Source: Dryomyza anilis (lineage: Eukaryota > Arthropoda > Insecta > Diptera > Dryomyzidae). From it: DNA of 64,000 bases. Below, in pieces: positions 25,230 to 35,602 of the stretch (within the stretch, counting starts at the first letter, position 1; each line of letters opens with the position of its first letter). The stretch is taken from positions 113,349,593 through 113,413,592 of the forward strand of contig OX638130.1 in assembly GCA_951804985.1 (NCBI GenBank), read 5' to 3'. Under the pieces are notes generated by a model. It was not told where the DNA came from. It was given only the letters and a program-made list of their open reading frames with translations, and searched no databases. A program made the position numbers and the translations under genes.

Positions 25230-25570
25230 ATTTAAACTAAAAAATCCAGTTCTCACTAAAAATTCAATTTTTCAATAAAAGTTAAATTTTTCACTAAAAA
25301 TTTAGTTTTTCACTAAAAATTAAATTTTTCACTAAAAATTCAATTTTTCACTTAAAATTCAATTTTTCACAAAAAAATCAATTTTTCACTAAAAATTCAA
25401 ATTTTCACTAAAAATTCAATTTTTCACTAAAAATTCAATTTTTCACTAAAAAATCAATTTTTCACTAAAAATTTTAATTTTCACTAAAAAGCAAATTTTT
25501 CACTAAAAATTCAATTTTTCACTAAAAATTCAATGTTTCACTAAAAATTCAATTTTTCACTAAAATGAAA
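25230..25570 (+). repeat. 19-bp minisatellite (CAATTTTTCACTAAAAATT)n
   Basis: About 340 bp of the same unit as the array at 14.3-15.6 kb, in the same orientation and with low divergence across 25310-25560. It is preceded at 25180-25230 by an inverted phrase, AAATTTGTTGATTTGATA with TATCAAATCAACAAATTT, an 18-bp arm hairpin. Confidence 0.93.
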
Positions 25571-26390
25571 TTATTAATTTTTTTCACAAATTATTTTTTT
25601 TTTTTTTATAAAAAATAAAAAAAAAAGTTTTTATTTCATAATTACGAAACATTCTAATATGTATTCGAATTATGCCATATTTTAACTTATTCATCTGAAT
25701 TTAAAATGTGTAAATTATACCCTTTAATTGCTGCGAATTCTCTAAATTACATGGTATTGTAACTGAAGTTTTCGCACCTGCAGATTATCTTCTATAGTTG
25801 CAAGATGAACAGCTTCATTAGCAACATAATCAACAGCATTGCTGAACAACACCAACATGATAATCATGCATTGCAAGTGTTGGATGAAGCAACATATCCG
25901 ACGAACACACACAGAAAGAATAAAAAAGAGTGAAGGCGAAAATTTAATTTATCAGCAGCCAAAGCCAAAAGCAACGGCATCCAAATTGGAACAAATTGTA
26001 GCAGCAGCAACAGCAGGAGCAGCACCAACAGCAACAGAAGTAAAATTATGTTGCTGCAACGCGAACGAACACGACATAAAAAGCAATTTGAACAAATTTC
26101 TGAATAATGTAGCAAGCAATATAAAAACTGGCGAACACACCGCTCACACATGTATGCGCTGCTGTCTGTCCGTTCTCATGTCTGTTAGCAAAAAAAAAAA
26201 ATAATAATAAATAAATAAATAAATAAAAAAAATGATAACAATTTCGATTTCTATGAATTTAAAATGGATTCATTTGCCATCGTGTGCGTTCATTCATTCT
26301 ATCTTCCTTTCGTACATGGCGATGCAATGCATTGGGTTCGATGCTGAGCACGACGAATTTTTATGTACAAATAAATTGCAAAGGTTTGGC
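25571..26390. other. Unique sequence, no gene seen
   Basis: AT-rich unique DNA. CAGCAGCAA-type runs occur at 26000-26035, and an AAAT tetranucleotide run at about 26200-26232. The 121-codon plus-strand frame at 25839-26204 runs through the CAG-type tract, ends in a Lys run encoded by poly-A, and has no recognisable domain; it is probably chance. Confidence 0.45.
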
Positions 26391-26392
26391 TA

Positions 26393-27381
26393 CCCTGCAG
26401 GAAATGTCATAAGATAGTTCACAATATGTATGCTTCAAGCATAGATCAGAATAAATGTTAAGAATGTTATGAAAAACTGCATATTTTTCCATTGCATTCA
26501 ATTATCATTAATATCTGAGATTTCTTAATATCATTACTCAATTGCACATTCATCATTACATCATTTCTATACATTATTTCTATAAACATATTTTTTATAT
26601 AATTCAAGATTTCACTGATTTGGACGTAATACTCAGTTTTGTTCTACAAAAAAATTATTTCAGTTAAAAAGTTATTCATTTCCTTTGAATTCATTTTATT
26701 TCAATTCATTTCAATTCATTTCAATTCATTTCAATTCATTTCAATTCATTTCAATTCATTTCAATTCATTTCAATTCATTTCAATTCATTTCCATTCATT
26801 GCAATTTATTTCAGTTCATTTAAATTTCATTTCAATTTCATTTCGATTCATTTTAATTCATTTCAATTCATTTCAATTCATATCAGTTAATTGATATTCA
26901 TTTCAAATCATTTCAAATCATTTTAATTCATTGCCATTCATTTCAATTCATTTCAATTCATTCCAATTCATTTCGAATCATTTCAATTCATTTCTATTCA
27001 TTTCAATTCATTTCAATTCTTTTCAAAAAATTTCAATTCATTTCAATTCATTGCAATTCATTTCAATTCATTTCAATTTCATTTAAATTTCATTTCAAAT
27101 CATTTCAATTCATTTCAATTCATTTCAATTCATTTCAATTCATTTCAATTCATTTCAATTTAATTCATTTCAATTCATTTCAATTCATTTCAATGCATTT
27201 CAATTCATTTCAATTCATTTCAATTCATTTCAATTCATTTCAATTCATTTCAATTCATTCAAATACATTGTAATTCACTTCTATTATGATATCATCATAT
27301 TTGTACTCATATGTACATTCAAGACTACTTAACGTCTATTCATTGATGACCTTGAACGCAATGTATTAAATTCCTGCAGGG
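26393..27381. mobile_element. Candidate TIR element enclosing a minisatellite
   Basis: CCCTGCAGGAA at 26393 and its exact inverse, TTCCTGCAGGG, at 27371-27381 face each other 989 bp apart, and each is flanked externally by TA (26391-26392 and 27382-27383). This is the layout of a short non-autonomous DNA transposon with TA target duplication. The interior carries no coding sequence; most of it is the (TTCAATTCAT)n array. Subterminal sequences beyond the 11-13 bp termini are not clearly inverted, so the pairing could be chance. A family name cannot be given. Confidence 0.4.
26688..27275 (+). repeat. 10-bp minisatellite (TTCAATTCAT)n
   Basis: About 590 bp of tandem TTCAATTCAT, built of alternating pentamers TTCAA and TTCAT. 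It is pure at 26697-26795 and 27095-27260 and degenerate between. The plus strand of this unit contains no stop codon in any frame, which fully accounts for the Phe-, Ile-, Ser- and His-rich open frames at 26639-26894. The same unit appears inverted at 28.4-28.8 kb. Confidence 0.95.
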
Positions 27382-28397
27382 TACTTTTAAGATTGTCTCC
27401 TTGGCTTGGTGTATGTGTGATGAAGTCACTAGGTGTATGGTTGGTATGGGTTTTGAGTAAAAATGCATTTTTCATGTATACAATTGCAATTTATGTGACA
27501 ACATAATAACGTAAGCGTATAAATAATGAAGATGATTTCAGCTGTGATCGTCGTCGTCTTTGGGTTGCTTTTTTTCGAACAATAAAAATACAGACATTTG
27601 CTGCATGCCATGACTGCCAATTGCGTAGATTTGATAAATAAATTCTACAATCTACAACATAGTGTCGAAAATAATTGTATAAATGGAGGTTAGGGTGCCG
27701 TGTCTTTGCGGTTTTATCGACGGTATTTAGAATGATTGCAAAATGTGTTACACCTGGTTTTCGTGAGAGGGTTTAAATGTTCTTAGAGTTTGTAGATTAA
27801 TTTTTTACTAGTGAAGGTTTAGCAATATTAATACTTAAATTTATTATCTTGTGTATGGGAAGTATTAAATAGTTTGAACAAGAAAAAAAACTTTGAAACT
27901 GCTTTGCTAATAGAACTACTAAATTTAAAATACAGAATACATTTTGAAGGGTATTAAAATTGTTTAAATTAAAGTTGCATTAAACTGAAAAAATATAAAA
28001 ATAATGATAAAAATATTCATGCATTTATAATATTGTTGAAAAACTTTTTCTTAATTTTGTTCCAATTTATTTTTATCCTACACTTAGTCCTTGGTCTGGG
28101 AAACAACTACAGGCACACCTTGTTTGTATGCGCAACACACACAATGCAAAAGAAACTTTCATTGTTGGCAGCTTTTGTTTCAAATCGCAAAACTATGTAA
28201 GAGTGTGTAAAAGGGTGCATTGTATACCGTGATACAACAATGCGGTGTAAAATCAACAATAAAATGCAGTGGCAAATAATGGTCACTGTATTGTTTTTGT
28301 TCTTCTGTAGTTTTCTAGAACTTAGCTGTCGAAAAAATAAGTAAAAAAAAAAACAAATTAAACAAAAATATAAAATTTATAAATTTCAAAATTAATA
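27382..28397. other. Unique sequence, no gene seen
   Basis: AT-rich unique DNA between two inverted arrays of the same 10-bp unit. 27660-27780 and 28080-28300 are somewhat less AT-rich. No open frame of note, repeat or RNA gene was recognised. Confidence 0.45.
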
Positions 28398-28800
28398 ATA
28401 ATGAATATAAATGAATTGAAATGAATTGAAATTAATTGAAATGAATTGAAATGAATTGAAATGAATTGAAATGAATTGAAATGAATTGAAATGAATTGAA
28501 ATGAATTGAAATGAATTGAAATGAATTGAAATGAATTGAAATGAATTGAATTGAAATGAATTGAAATGAATTGAAATGAATTGAAATGAATTGAAATGAA
28601 TTGAAAAGAATTGAAATGAATTGAAATGAATTGAAATGAATTGAAATGAATTGAAATGAATTGAAATGAATTGAAATGAATTGAAATGAATTGAAATGAA
28701 TTGAAATGAATTGAAATGAAATGAAATGAATTGAAATGAATTGAAATAAATTGAAATGAATTGAATTAATATAAATTGAAATTAATAATTGAAATGAATT
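28398..28800 (-). repeat. 10-bp minisatellite (ATGAATTGAA)n, inverted
   Basis: About 390 bp of tandem ATGAATTGAA, very pure from 28415 to 28760. The reverse complement, TTCAATTCAT, is the unit of the array at 26.69-27.27 kb. The two arrays are therefore inverted copies of one repeat about 1.1 kb apart and could pair in a single strand over several hundred bases. Confidence 0.96.
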
Positions 28801-28856
28801 GAGTTAAAATAAATTGGATTGAAATTATTTGAAATGAATTAACCGAAGCAAATAAC

Positions 28857-29251
28857 AAAATAATAAAATAATAAAATAATAAAATAATAAAATAATAAAA
28901 TAATAAAATAATAAAATAATAAAATAATAAAATAATAAAATAATAAAATAATAAAATAATAAAATAATAAAATAATAAAATAATAAAATAATAAAATAAT
29001 AAAATAATAAAATAATAAAATAATAAAATAATAAAATAATAAAATAATAAAATAATAAAATAATAAAATAATAAAATAATAAAATAATAAAATAATAAAA
29101 TAATAAAATAATAAAATAATAAAATAATAAAATAATAAAATAATAAAATAATAAAATAATAAAATAATAAAATAATAAAATAATAAAATAATAAAATAAT
29201 AAAATAATAAAATAATAAAATAATAAAATAATAAAATAATAAAATAATAAA
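28857..29251 (+). repeat. 8-bp microsatellite (AATAAAAT)n, near perfect
   Basis: 395 bp of tandem AATAAAAT, about 49 copies, with no interruption that I can see. Every unit contains AATAAA, the canonical cleavage and polyadenylation hexamer, in plus orientation. Complete homogeneity over this length means very recent expansion, or a copy number that was fixed by assembly. Confidence 0.97.
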
Positions 29252-30200
29252 TTGTTTACAATTTTCTAAATGTGTTCTACCTTTATAATTGCAACGCTAC
29301 CTTTACTACGAATGTGGTTTCTGACTATTTTGTTTTTTTTTTTTGGAATGCACTGTTTGCTGTTTTACAATTTAGAAACAACAATAACAAATCTAACAAT
29401 GCACATACATAACGGAAACGGAAACTCTATTCACGCCATTGTCATAATATTGCATTTAGTTTTGCCCCAAGAAGTAAAAACACAAAACTGTTTTGCCACC
29501 CATTTGCTATTATTGCATGCGATCTGCAGTATTTTCAGATTTTTCGTACACCGACAGACAGACATATGTACGCACATCGAGGACACTGCTGCTAAATTAA
29601 GTTTTATATTTTTTAATAATTCTTTGTACTATTTTTGTATTTCTATTTTTATATTTTTAACTTTTTTTTTATTTCAACGTAAAATTCTTACAATTGTTTG
29701 CGGTTTTTCATGGCGCATTGTTGACCAACACATTGTCACCATTTAACGGTGCAATTGTAGAAGACAGACAGACATATTGCATACACAAACACTGAAAAAT
29801 GCACTCATACTAACACAGACAATGGCACGCTTGCCAGTAGTGCTTTTGACTGTCTGCAATTAAATGCAAACATTTATTTTAATTTCAGCACTAAACGAAA
29901 AATGAGCGGCTTTTATAGCGCTTTATAGTCATAGCTGAAAGTATTTCTTATTTTGTTAGATTCACATCACACAAAGGAACAACAAATGTGCTCAATTATT
30001 ATGAAAACATTTATGAAATTAAAATGAAATTCTAAACATTTTCTAAATGCTACTTCAGACATTTGCAATTATATATTTGGACACTTTTGTAGTTACGTTC
30101 TACACGCATTAATATCAAATAATGTTTTGAAACAATGTTTAAAGTTTTCTACTGTATTAAAACATATTAAATATCAACTGACTTTAATTATTTAAAACTT
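29252..30200. other. Unique sequence, no gene seen
   Basis: AT-rich unique DNA. A 158-codon plus-strand open frame (29270-29746) is Phe-, Ile- and Leu-rich, reflecting T-rich composition (T runs at 29330-29344 and 29660-29670), and shows no domain. Its start lies only 19 bp from the AATAAAAT array. I do not call it. Confidence 0.45.
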
Positions 30201-32090
30201 TATTCAGAACACTCAATTAATTCCTACTTTAATTCTACTTGGAACTTGAATACGACTTAAAACTACTTGGACCTTACTTGAAATCTTCTTGAATATAATT
30301 AAAAACTTATTTGAAATCTACATCAAACCTTATTGAAACCGACTTCAATTCTCTTTGAAACTGGTTTGAAACTTACTTGAACCTATTTGAAACCTTATTG
30401 AAACCTTCTCGTAACATACTAGCAACCTACATAACATCTAATTAAAATCTATATGAAACCTACTTGAAACTTATTTGAAATATACTACAACCCTTTATGA
30501 ATACTACTTGAAACCTATTTGAAACCTGATTTGAAACCTTCTTGAATAATACTAGCAACCTACATAACATCTATTGAAAACCTACATGAAACCTTCTTGA
30601 AACTTATTTGAAAAATACCCTTTATGAATACTACTTGAATCCTATTTTAAACCTCATTGAAACCTTCTTGTAACATACTATCAACCTACATAACATCTAT
30701 TGAAAACCTACATGAAACCTTCTTAAAACTTATTTGAAATATACATCAAGCCTTTGTAAATCCTACTTGAAACATACTTGAAATCTATTTGTAACCTGAT
30801 GGACACTTATTTGAAACTTGATGGAAACTAACTTGAAACCTACTTGAAACATATTTGAAACCTGATTGAAAGCTGATTGAAATCTCCTTGAAACATACTA
30901 TATACTGGAAACCTATTTGAAACATACTTGAAACATTCTTGAAACATACTAGCTGTCTACAAGAAACCTATTTGAAACCTACTTTAAACTTTCTTGAAAC
31001 ATATTTGAAATCCTTCTTGAAAATTATTTCAAATATACTTCAGCCTTTAATGAATTCACTTTAAATCCTACTTGAACCAATTTGTAACCTGATCGAATTC
31101 TACTTGGAACCTATTTGAAACCTACTTGAAACACATTTGAAACTTACTTGAAATATTCTGGAAACTTATTTGAATCATTGTTGAAACTTACTTGAACACA
31201 CATTTAAAACATATATAATACCAGTTTAAAACCTACCTGAAAACTTCTTGAAATTTGCCTGAAATCATTTTTAAATCTATTTGAATCATTATAGAAACAT
31301 ACTAAAAACCTACTTGAAACACATTTACAGCATTTAATATACTTGGTTACTTTTTAAAACTTTCCTGAAACATAATTTAAATATTTTTGTAACATTATTG
31401 AAACACCGTAGAAACCTACTTGAAGCAAACTTGAAATATACTTGAAATTTACTGAAAGATACTTCAAATCAATTTGAAATATTGATATAAACCTGCTTGA
31501 ATCATAATCGACACCTACTCTAGACATCTTTAAACTTTCTTTATATCTACTTGAAATCTACTCAAAACCTGCTTTAATCCAACATGAAAGCATCTTGAAA
31601 TCTACTTGAAACCCATTTGAAACAAACATTCATTTAATCTACTGGAAGGCAAATTTAAACCTTCTTAAAACCAACTAGAAATTTACTTCAAATCAAATAA
31701 AAATCTTCTTGCAACTTATTTAAAACCTGCATTATGTCTACCTTACACCTACTTGAAATCTACTTTTTCCTAACCTCTATTTCCAAAGATCAATTAATCG
31801 AAACCTACTCCAGACATCTTTAAACTATCATTATATCTACTTGAAATCTACTCAAAACCTGCTTTAATCCAACATAAAAACATCTCGAAACATACTTGAA
31901 ACCCATTCGAAACAATCATTCATTTAATCTACTGGAAGCCAACTTTAAACCTACTTAAAACCAACTAGGAATTGACGTCAAATCGACTAAAAATCTTCTT
32001 GCAACTTATTTTAATCCTGCATTATGTCTACCTTACACCTACTTGAAATCTACTTTTTCCTAACCTCTATTTCCAAAGATCAATTAACTC
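30200..32090 (+). repeat. Degenerate ACTTGAAACCT repeats
   Basis: About 1.9 kb in which CTACTTGAAACC, CTATTTGAAACC and CTTCTTGAAACA phrases recur at about 10-12 bp, with frequent pairing into units of about 20-23 bp. Longer local duplications are visible, for example the block with ACTAGCAACCTACATAACAT at about 30418 repeated at about 30550 and, as ACTATCAACCTACATAACAT, at 30677 (about 130-bp spacing). Divergence is high and there is no coding potential. Confidence 0.85.
31509..32087 (+). repeat. 290-bp tandem duplication inside the ACTTGAAACC tract
   Basis: The segment 31509-31798 is repeated at 31799-32087 with about 290-bp offset. Shared landmarks in order are AGACATCTTTAAACT, ACCTGCTTTAATCCAACAT, CATTCATTTAATCTACTGGA, CTTCTTGCAACTTATTT, GCATTATGTCTACCTTACAC and CCTATTTCCAAAGATCAATT-like ends. 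Scattered substitutions show that the duplication is not brand new. Confidence 0.92.
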
Positions 32091-33370
32091 TTACTATTAT
32101 AGTCTTCTACTATTATTTATATATTTATTTTAAACCCATTGTATTTTTTTCTAATACTTTATTTCTCTACATTAAAATGTCAAATCATTGTTATTTAAAT
32201 TACAAAATAAAACAAATGAAAGTTAAACTCCAAACCAAATTATTGCACAAATTGACATCCGTTTCCGATTTACAAAACACTCAAATTACATGGACTATAA
32301 ATGGACACAACAGGAAAAACTGGATTTTCTAAGTTTTCAGTCATACGTTGTAACCCCCAATGCAAAGAAAGCAAAGTGCACTACCACTACCCATTTTTAT
32401 TTTCTACATTCAAGTATAATTCAAACATATGCAATATATAGAAAACATATAAAAAAACCCAAGTTTTATTAAGTATTACAACCAACAATTTGCACGTTTT
32501 CATTTAAGGCCAAATTCAGCCGCTTGGCCCAACTTTCAAAATCAACAGAGTCAAATATTAAATAAGAAGTCACAAAAATAATGTAATCTTTTGAGGAATT
32601 ACATCGGTTGTCGGTGCTGTTTGTTCGCCCTTATTCAACAATTGCTGTGTTTCAACAGCAATAGTTTCGATTTCCCTAAATATAGGACAGCAACCAAAAA
32701 ATAAAAATCCACCCCACTTATACTACACACGGACTCTCTACTCTACTAGAGTAACATATGAAAAGGTCTGCCTTAGGGTTTCCGCTCGGCCAAAGTAAAG
32801 TAAAGAAACGAACAAACGAACAAAATATTCTAGCAATATTGACTATAAAATTGAAGCCAACAATTTACAATGGCCAACAAGAGCCCACATTCATTCATTC
32901 ACTCATGCACTGAAGCATTGTATATCCCGGTCCGGTTCAGTTTACTCTGGTTCGTACTGCCCTGTCTGCTCTGCTACTTGATCCCTCAATCAACTTTGGC
33001 TGCCTGCTGTTGCCGCCGGCTGCCTGAGGAGCCTCAGAATCTCACTCAAATTGTTGCTGTAATTTGTTTGAAAACTGCCAAGCATGAAACTGTAAATTGA
33101 ATGTTGATAAGAAAAAAACTTCATTTATTGAATGGTTTCGTTGAAATTCAATGTTTTTTACTCAAAAGAGCTATGTACTGTTGCTGCTACTGCTGCTCCA
33201 GTACTTGCAGAGATAAACGAAGTGGACAATTTAATTTAGTAATATTAAATGAAATCAAGTATTTCTTCAATTAAAGTTGTATTAAAGTCGAATTTAGAAT
33301 ATTCTTTAGAATCTGATACGAAAATGAAATCTAATTAAAAGGAATGTTGAACCATTTTGTTGTATATTTG
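32091..33370. other. Unique sequence; one weak small open frame
   Basis: AT-rich to 32490, then less AT-rich to 33230. A 76-codon open frame at 32870-33100 starts in a fair fly start context (ACAATGG) and encodes a hydrophobic stretch near residues 22-45 followed by CCCRR, so it could resemble a small secreted or membrane peptide. It is short, isolated and without a recognisable family, so I do not call it a gene. No other feature was seen. Confidence 0.4.
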
Positions 33371-34800
33371 GTTTTGATAATTGTAATTTACTTTTCGTTA
33401 CTAAGTATTTTGATATTTTTTGTGCACTAGAAGTACCAGTCCACTCTAAAGTAATGACTTAAAAAACACCTCAGATATGCCGCATTTATATAGTGCAGTT
33501 TTGGATTCTAGAAGTTTCCACAAACTTCTACACTGCACGAGAATTCGTTTGGATCTCCATCTCGTTTTTAATCAAGTGTTGCAGCATACTGCCAGATTCT
33601 AGAAGTTTCCACAAATTTCAAGTATCTAAGAATCGATAGAATTGTTATTGGGTAAATATTTTTATACCAATGATTCGATTTGTCAAACGCAAAAAAGATT
33701 AAAAGACGAATTGAAATCAAATCAAGCTAACAACTTAAAACTTTACTGACTATTTTAATATTTTTTTATACATTAGATTTACTAGTCCAGTCTAAAGTAA
33801 CGACTTACAAAACACCTCAGATATTTCGCTTTTATATAGTGTAGTTTTGAATTCTAGAAGTTTCACAAACTTCTACACTCACGGGAATTTGGATTGATCT
33901 CCATTTCGTTTTTACTCAGGTGATGCAGAAAAATTGCCAGATTCTAGAAGTTTCCACACATTTCATTTATACAGCATTCAATCGAATTTATACCGGGTTT
34001 GTTTCAAAATTTGTATAACAATGATTTAAAGTTCGATTTATCAAATGCAAAAAAATGATTAAAGGACGAATTCAAATTAAATCAAGCTAACAACTAATAA
34101 TATTATTGTTTATTTTGATATTATTTGTTCACTAAATGTACTAGTTTACTCTAAAAGTTCACTGAGAAAAGTTCAGATATGTCGTTATTTGTATAGTGCA
34201 TTATTATATTCTAGAAGTTTCCACAAACTTCTACACTGCACGAGAATTCATATTAATCTCCATCTCGTTTTTACTCAGGTGTATCAACATATTACCTGTT
34301 TTTAGCAGCCTCCACAAATTTGAATTATCCAGAAATCGATTGTATTGTTATTGATTTTCTTTTAAAATGTGTAAACCAATGATTCGATATCTCAAAAGTA
34401 AAAAAATGATTAAAAGACGAATTCATATCAAATTAACGTTACAACTAACAACTTTTCTGACTATTTCGATATTTTTTGTTCACTATATGTACTAGACCAA
34501 TCTAAAGTAACGACTGAGAAAAAACCTCAGATATATCGCCTTTATGTAGTATAGCATTGGATTCTAGAAGTTTCCACAAACTTCTAACCTGCACTATAAT
34601 TCGTATTTATCTCCATCTCGTTTTTACTCAGATTTTGCAGACTATTGTCAAATTCTAGAAGTTTCGACATATTTAAGTTATGCAGCAATCGGTCGAATTG
34701 TTATTCCTTTTGTTGAAAAATTTGTAAAGGTCGAAATACGAATTCAAATCTAATCAATTGGATGAAAATTATTGGAAAACCAAATTTCTGTACTGAGCAA
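33371..34800 (+). repeat. ~350-bp tandem repeat with paired HSE-like boxes
   Basis: Four units with offsets of 346, 356 and 354 bp, aligned by TCAGATAT (33471, 33817, 34173, 34527). Each unit has a first TTCTAGAAGTTTC box (33506, 33852, 34209, 34562) and, 90-91 bp later, a second one (33597, 33942 and 34653; the third unit has lost it). The first box extends into an inverted repeat, TAGAAGTTT / AAACTTCTA, with a 4-bp centre. The inter-box segment (CTGCACGAGAATTCG, ATCTCCATCTCGTTTTTACT) is recognisably the same as the 97-bp satellite at 10.2-12.3 kb. The remaining ~260 bp (GATTCGATTTGTCAAA, GATTAAAAGACGAATT) is specific to this array. Confidence 0.92.
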
Positions 34801-35087
34801 TTGAATTAAAATAGTAGGTTTTATTACAAATTTGCTTATTATATTTGATCGGTATTCGTACGAAAGCTGGAATATTTTAAATTTTTAATATAATTCCCAA
34901 CGACACATTCAGTCTGTTTTTCCGTACCCAAAATATTTCGTGAATCTGCCTATGAAATTCTACAAAATTTGAGAACCTGCTATACACTTCCGAAAATATT
35001 CCATTTATCTGCATGTTTGTCCGAAATATTCCTGAAAAATTACAGAAATTTTGTCTCTTGTTGGTTCTTTGTACTTGTGTGAGTAAA
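34801..35087. other. AT-rich unique sequence
   Basis: Unremarkable unique DNA between the 350-bp repeat and the solo LTR. An 86-codon minus-strand open frame begins inside the LTR and has no recognisable domain. Confidence 0.4.
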
Positions 35088-35091
35088 ATAT

Positions 35092-35598
35092 TGTTACGAA
35101 AAGGTGTAATTTGCCCCATAGTGCAAGCAATCAACAATAATTAGAAAGAGACGGTAGATCATTCAGCGCACTGAGTCAGTGTGCGAGAAAGAGATGGAAG
35201 ATCAGCGCATTACAATACATGAGTGCGAATGAGATGCCAATAGCTTGCGTCATTCACGAAACGAGTAGAAGGTTCTCGAAACACGTCGAAGCTTGTCGAA
35301 ACGTGTCGAACTGATGCCTGCAGTATGTAAGGGAGCCGCATCTGAGGTACAGCACTTTAGTTGTGATTTAATAGTGAACTAGTGCGTCTCGTGAGTGAAC
35401 ATTGTAAAGATAAATTGTAGTAATTCAGCAGTTGATATAAGTGATTATTCTTTAAGTTGTTATTTAAATTAATAATGTTAATTAATACTAGTTGAAATAA
35501 TACTAGTTAAAACCAAATATAAGTGCGTTTTTATTTTGTACACAATTCAGCAATACGAACTCGTAGAACACTTTTCCGTAGACTGAACTTTCGTAACA
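35092..35598. mobile_element. Solo LTR of a retrotransposon (Ty3/gypsy-like)
   Basis: A 507-bp segment starts TGTTACGA (35092-35099) and ends with the exact inverse, TCGTAACA (35591-35598), giving TG...CA termini. It is flanked by a perfect 4-bp direct repeat, ATAT (35088-35091 and 35599-35602). A 4-bp target duplication is usual for Ty3/gypsy integrases, while Pao/BEL and copia types usually give 5 bp. No gag, pol or primer-binding site follows, so it is the product of recombination between two LTRs. The left part holds a local duplication (AGAGACGGTAGATCA and AGAGATGGAAGATCA) and several GTCGAA repeats near 35270-35310. The orientation of transcription cannot be fixed. Confidence 0.85.
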
Positions 35599-35602
35599 AT
35601 AT

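Noticed and set aside
26639..26894. Open frames encoding Phe/Ile/Ser/His/Asn repeats
   Set aside because: The (TTCAATTCAT)n unit has no stop codon on the plus strand, so these frames only mirror the minisatellite.
28398..28800. Telomere-like repeat
   Set aside because: The 10-bp unit does not match any known insect telomeric repeat (TTAGG), and Diptera generally lack that repeat.
29270..29746. 158-codon open frame
   Set aside because: Phe/Ile/Leu-rich product of T-rich DNA with no domain, starting next to the AATAAAAT array.
32870..33100. 76-codon frame with hydrophobic segment and fair start context
   Set aside because: Too short and isolated; no family recognised. A hydrophobic run is common by chance in T-rich frames.
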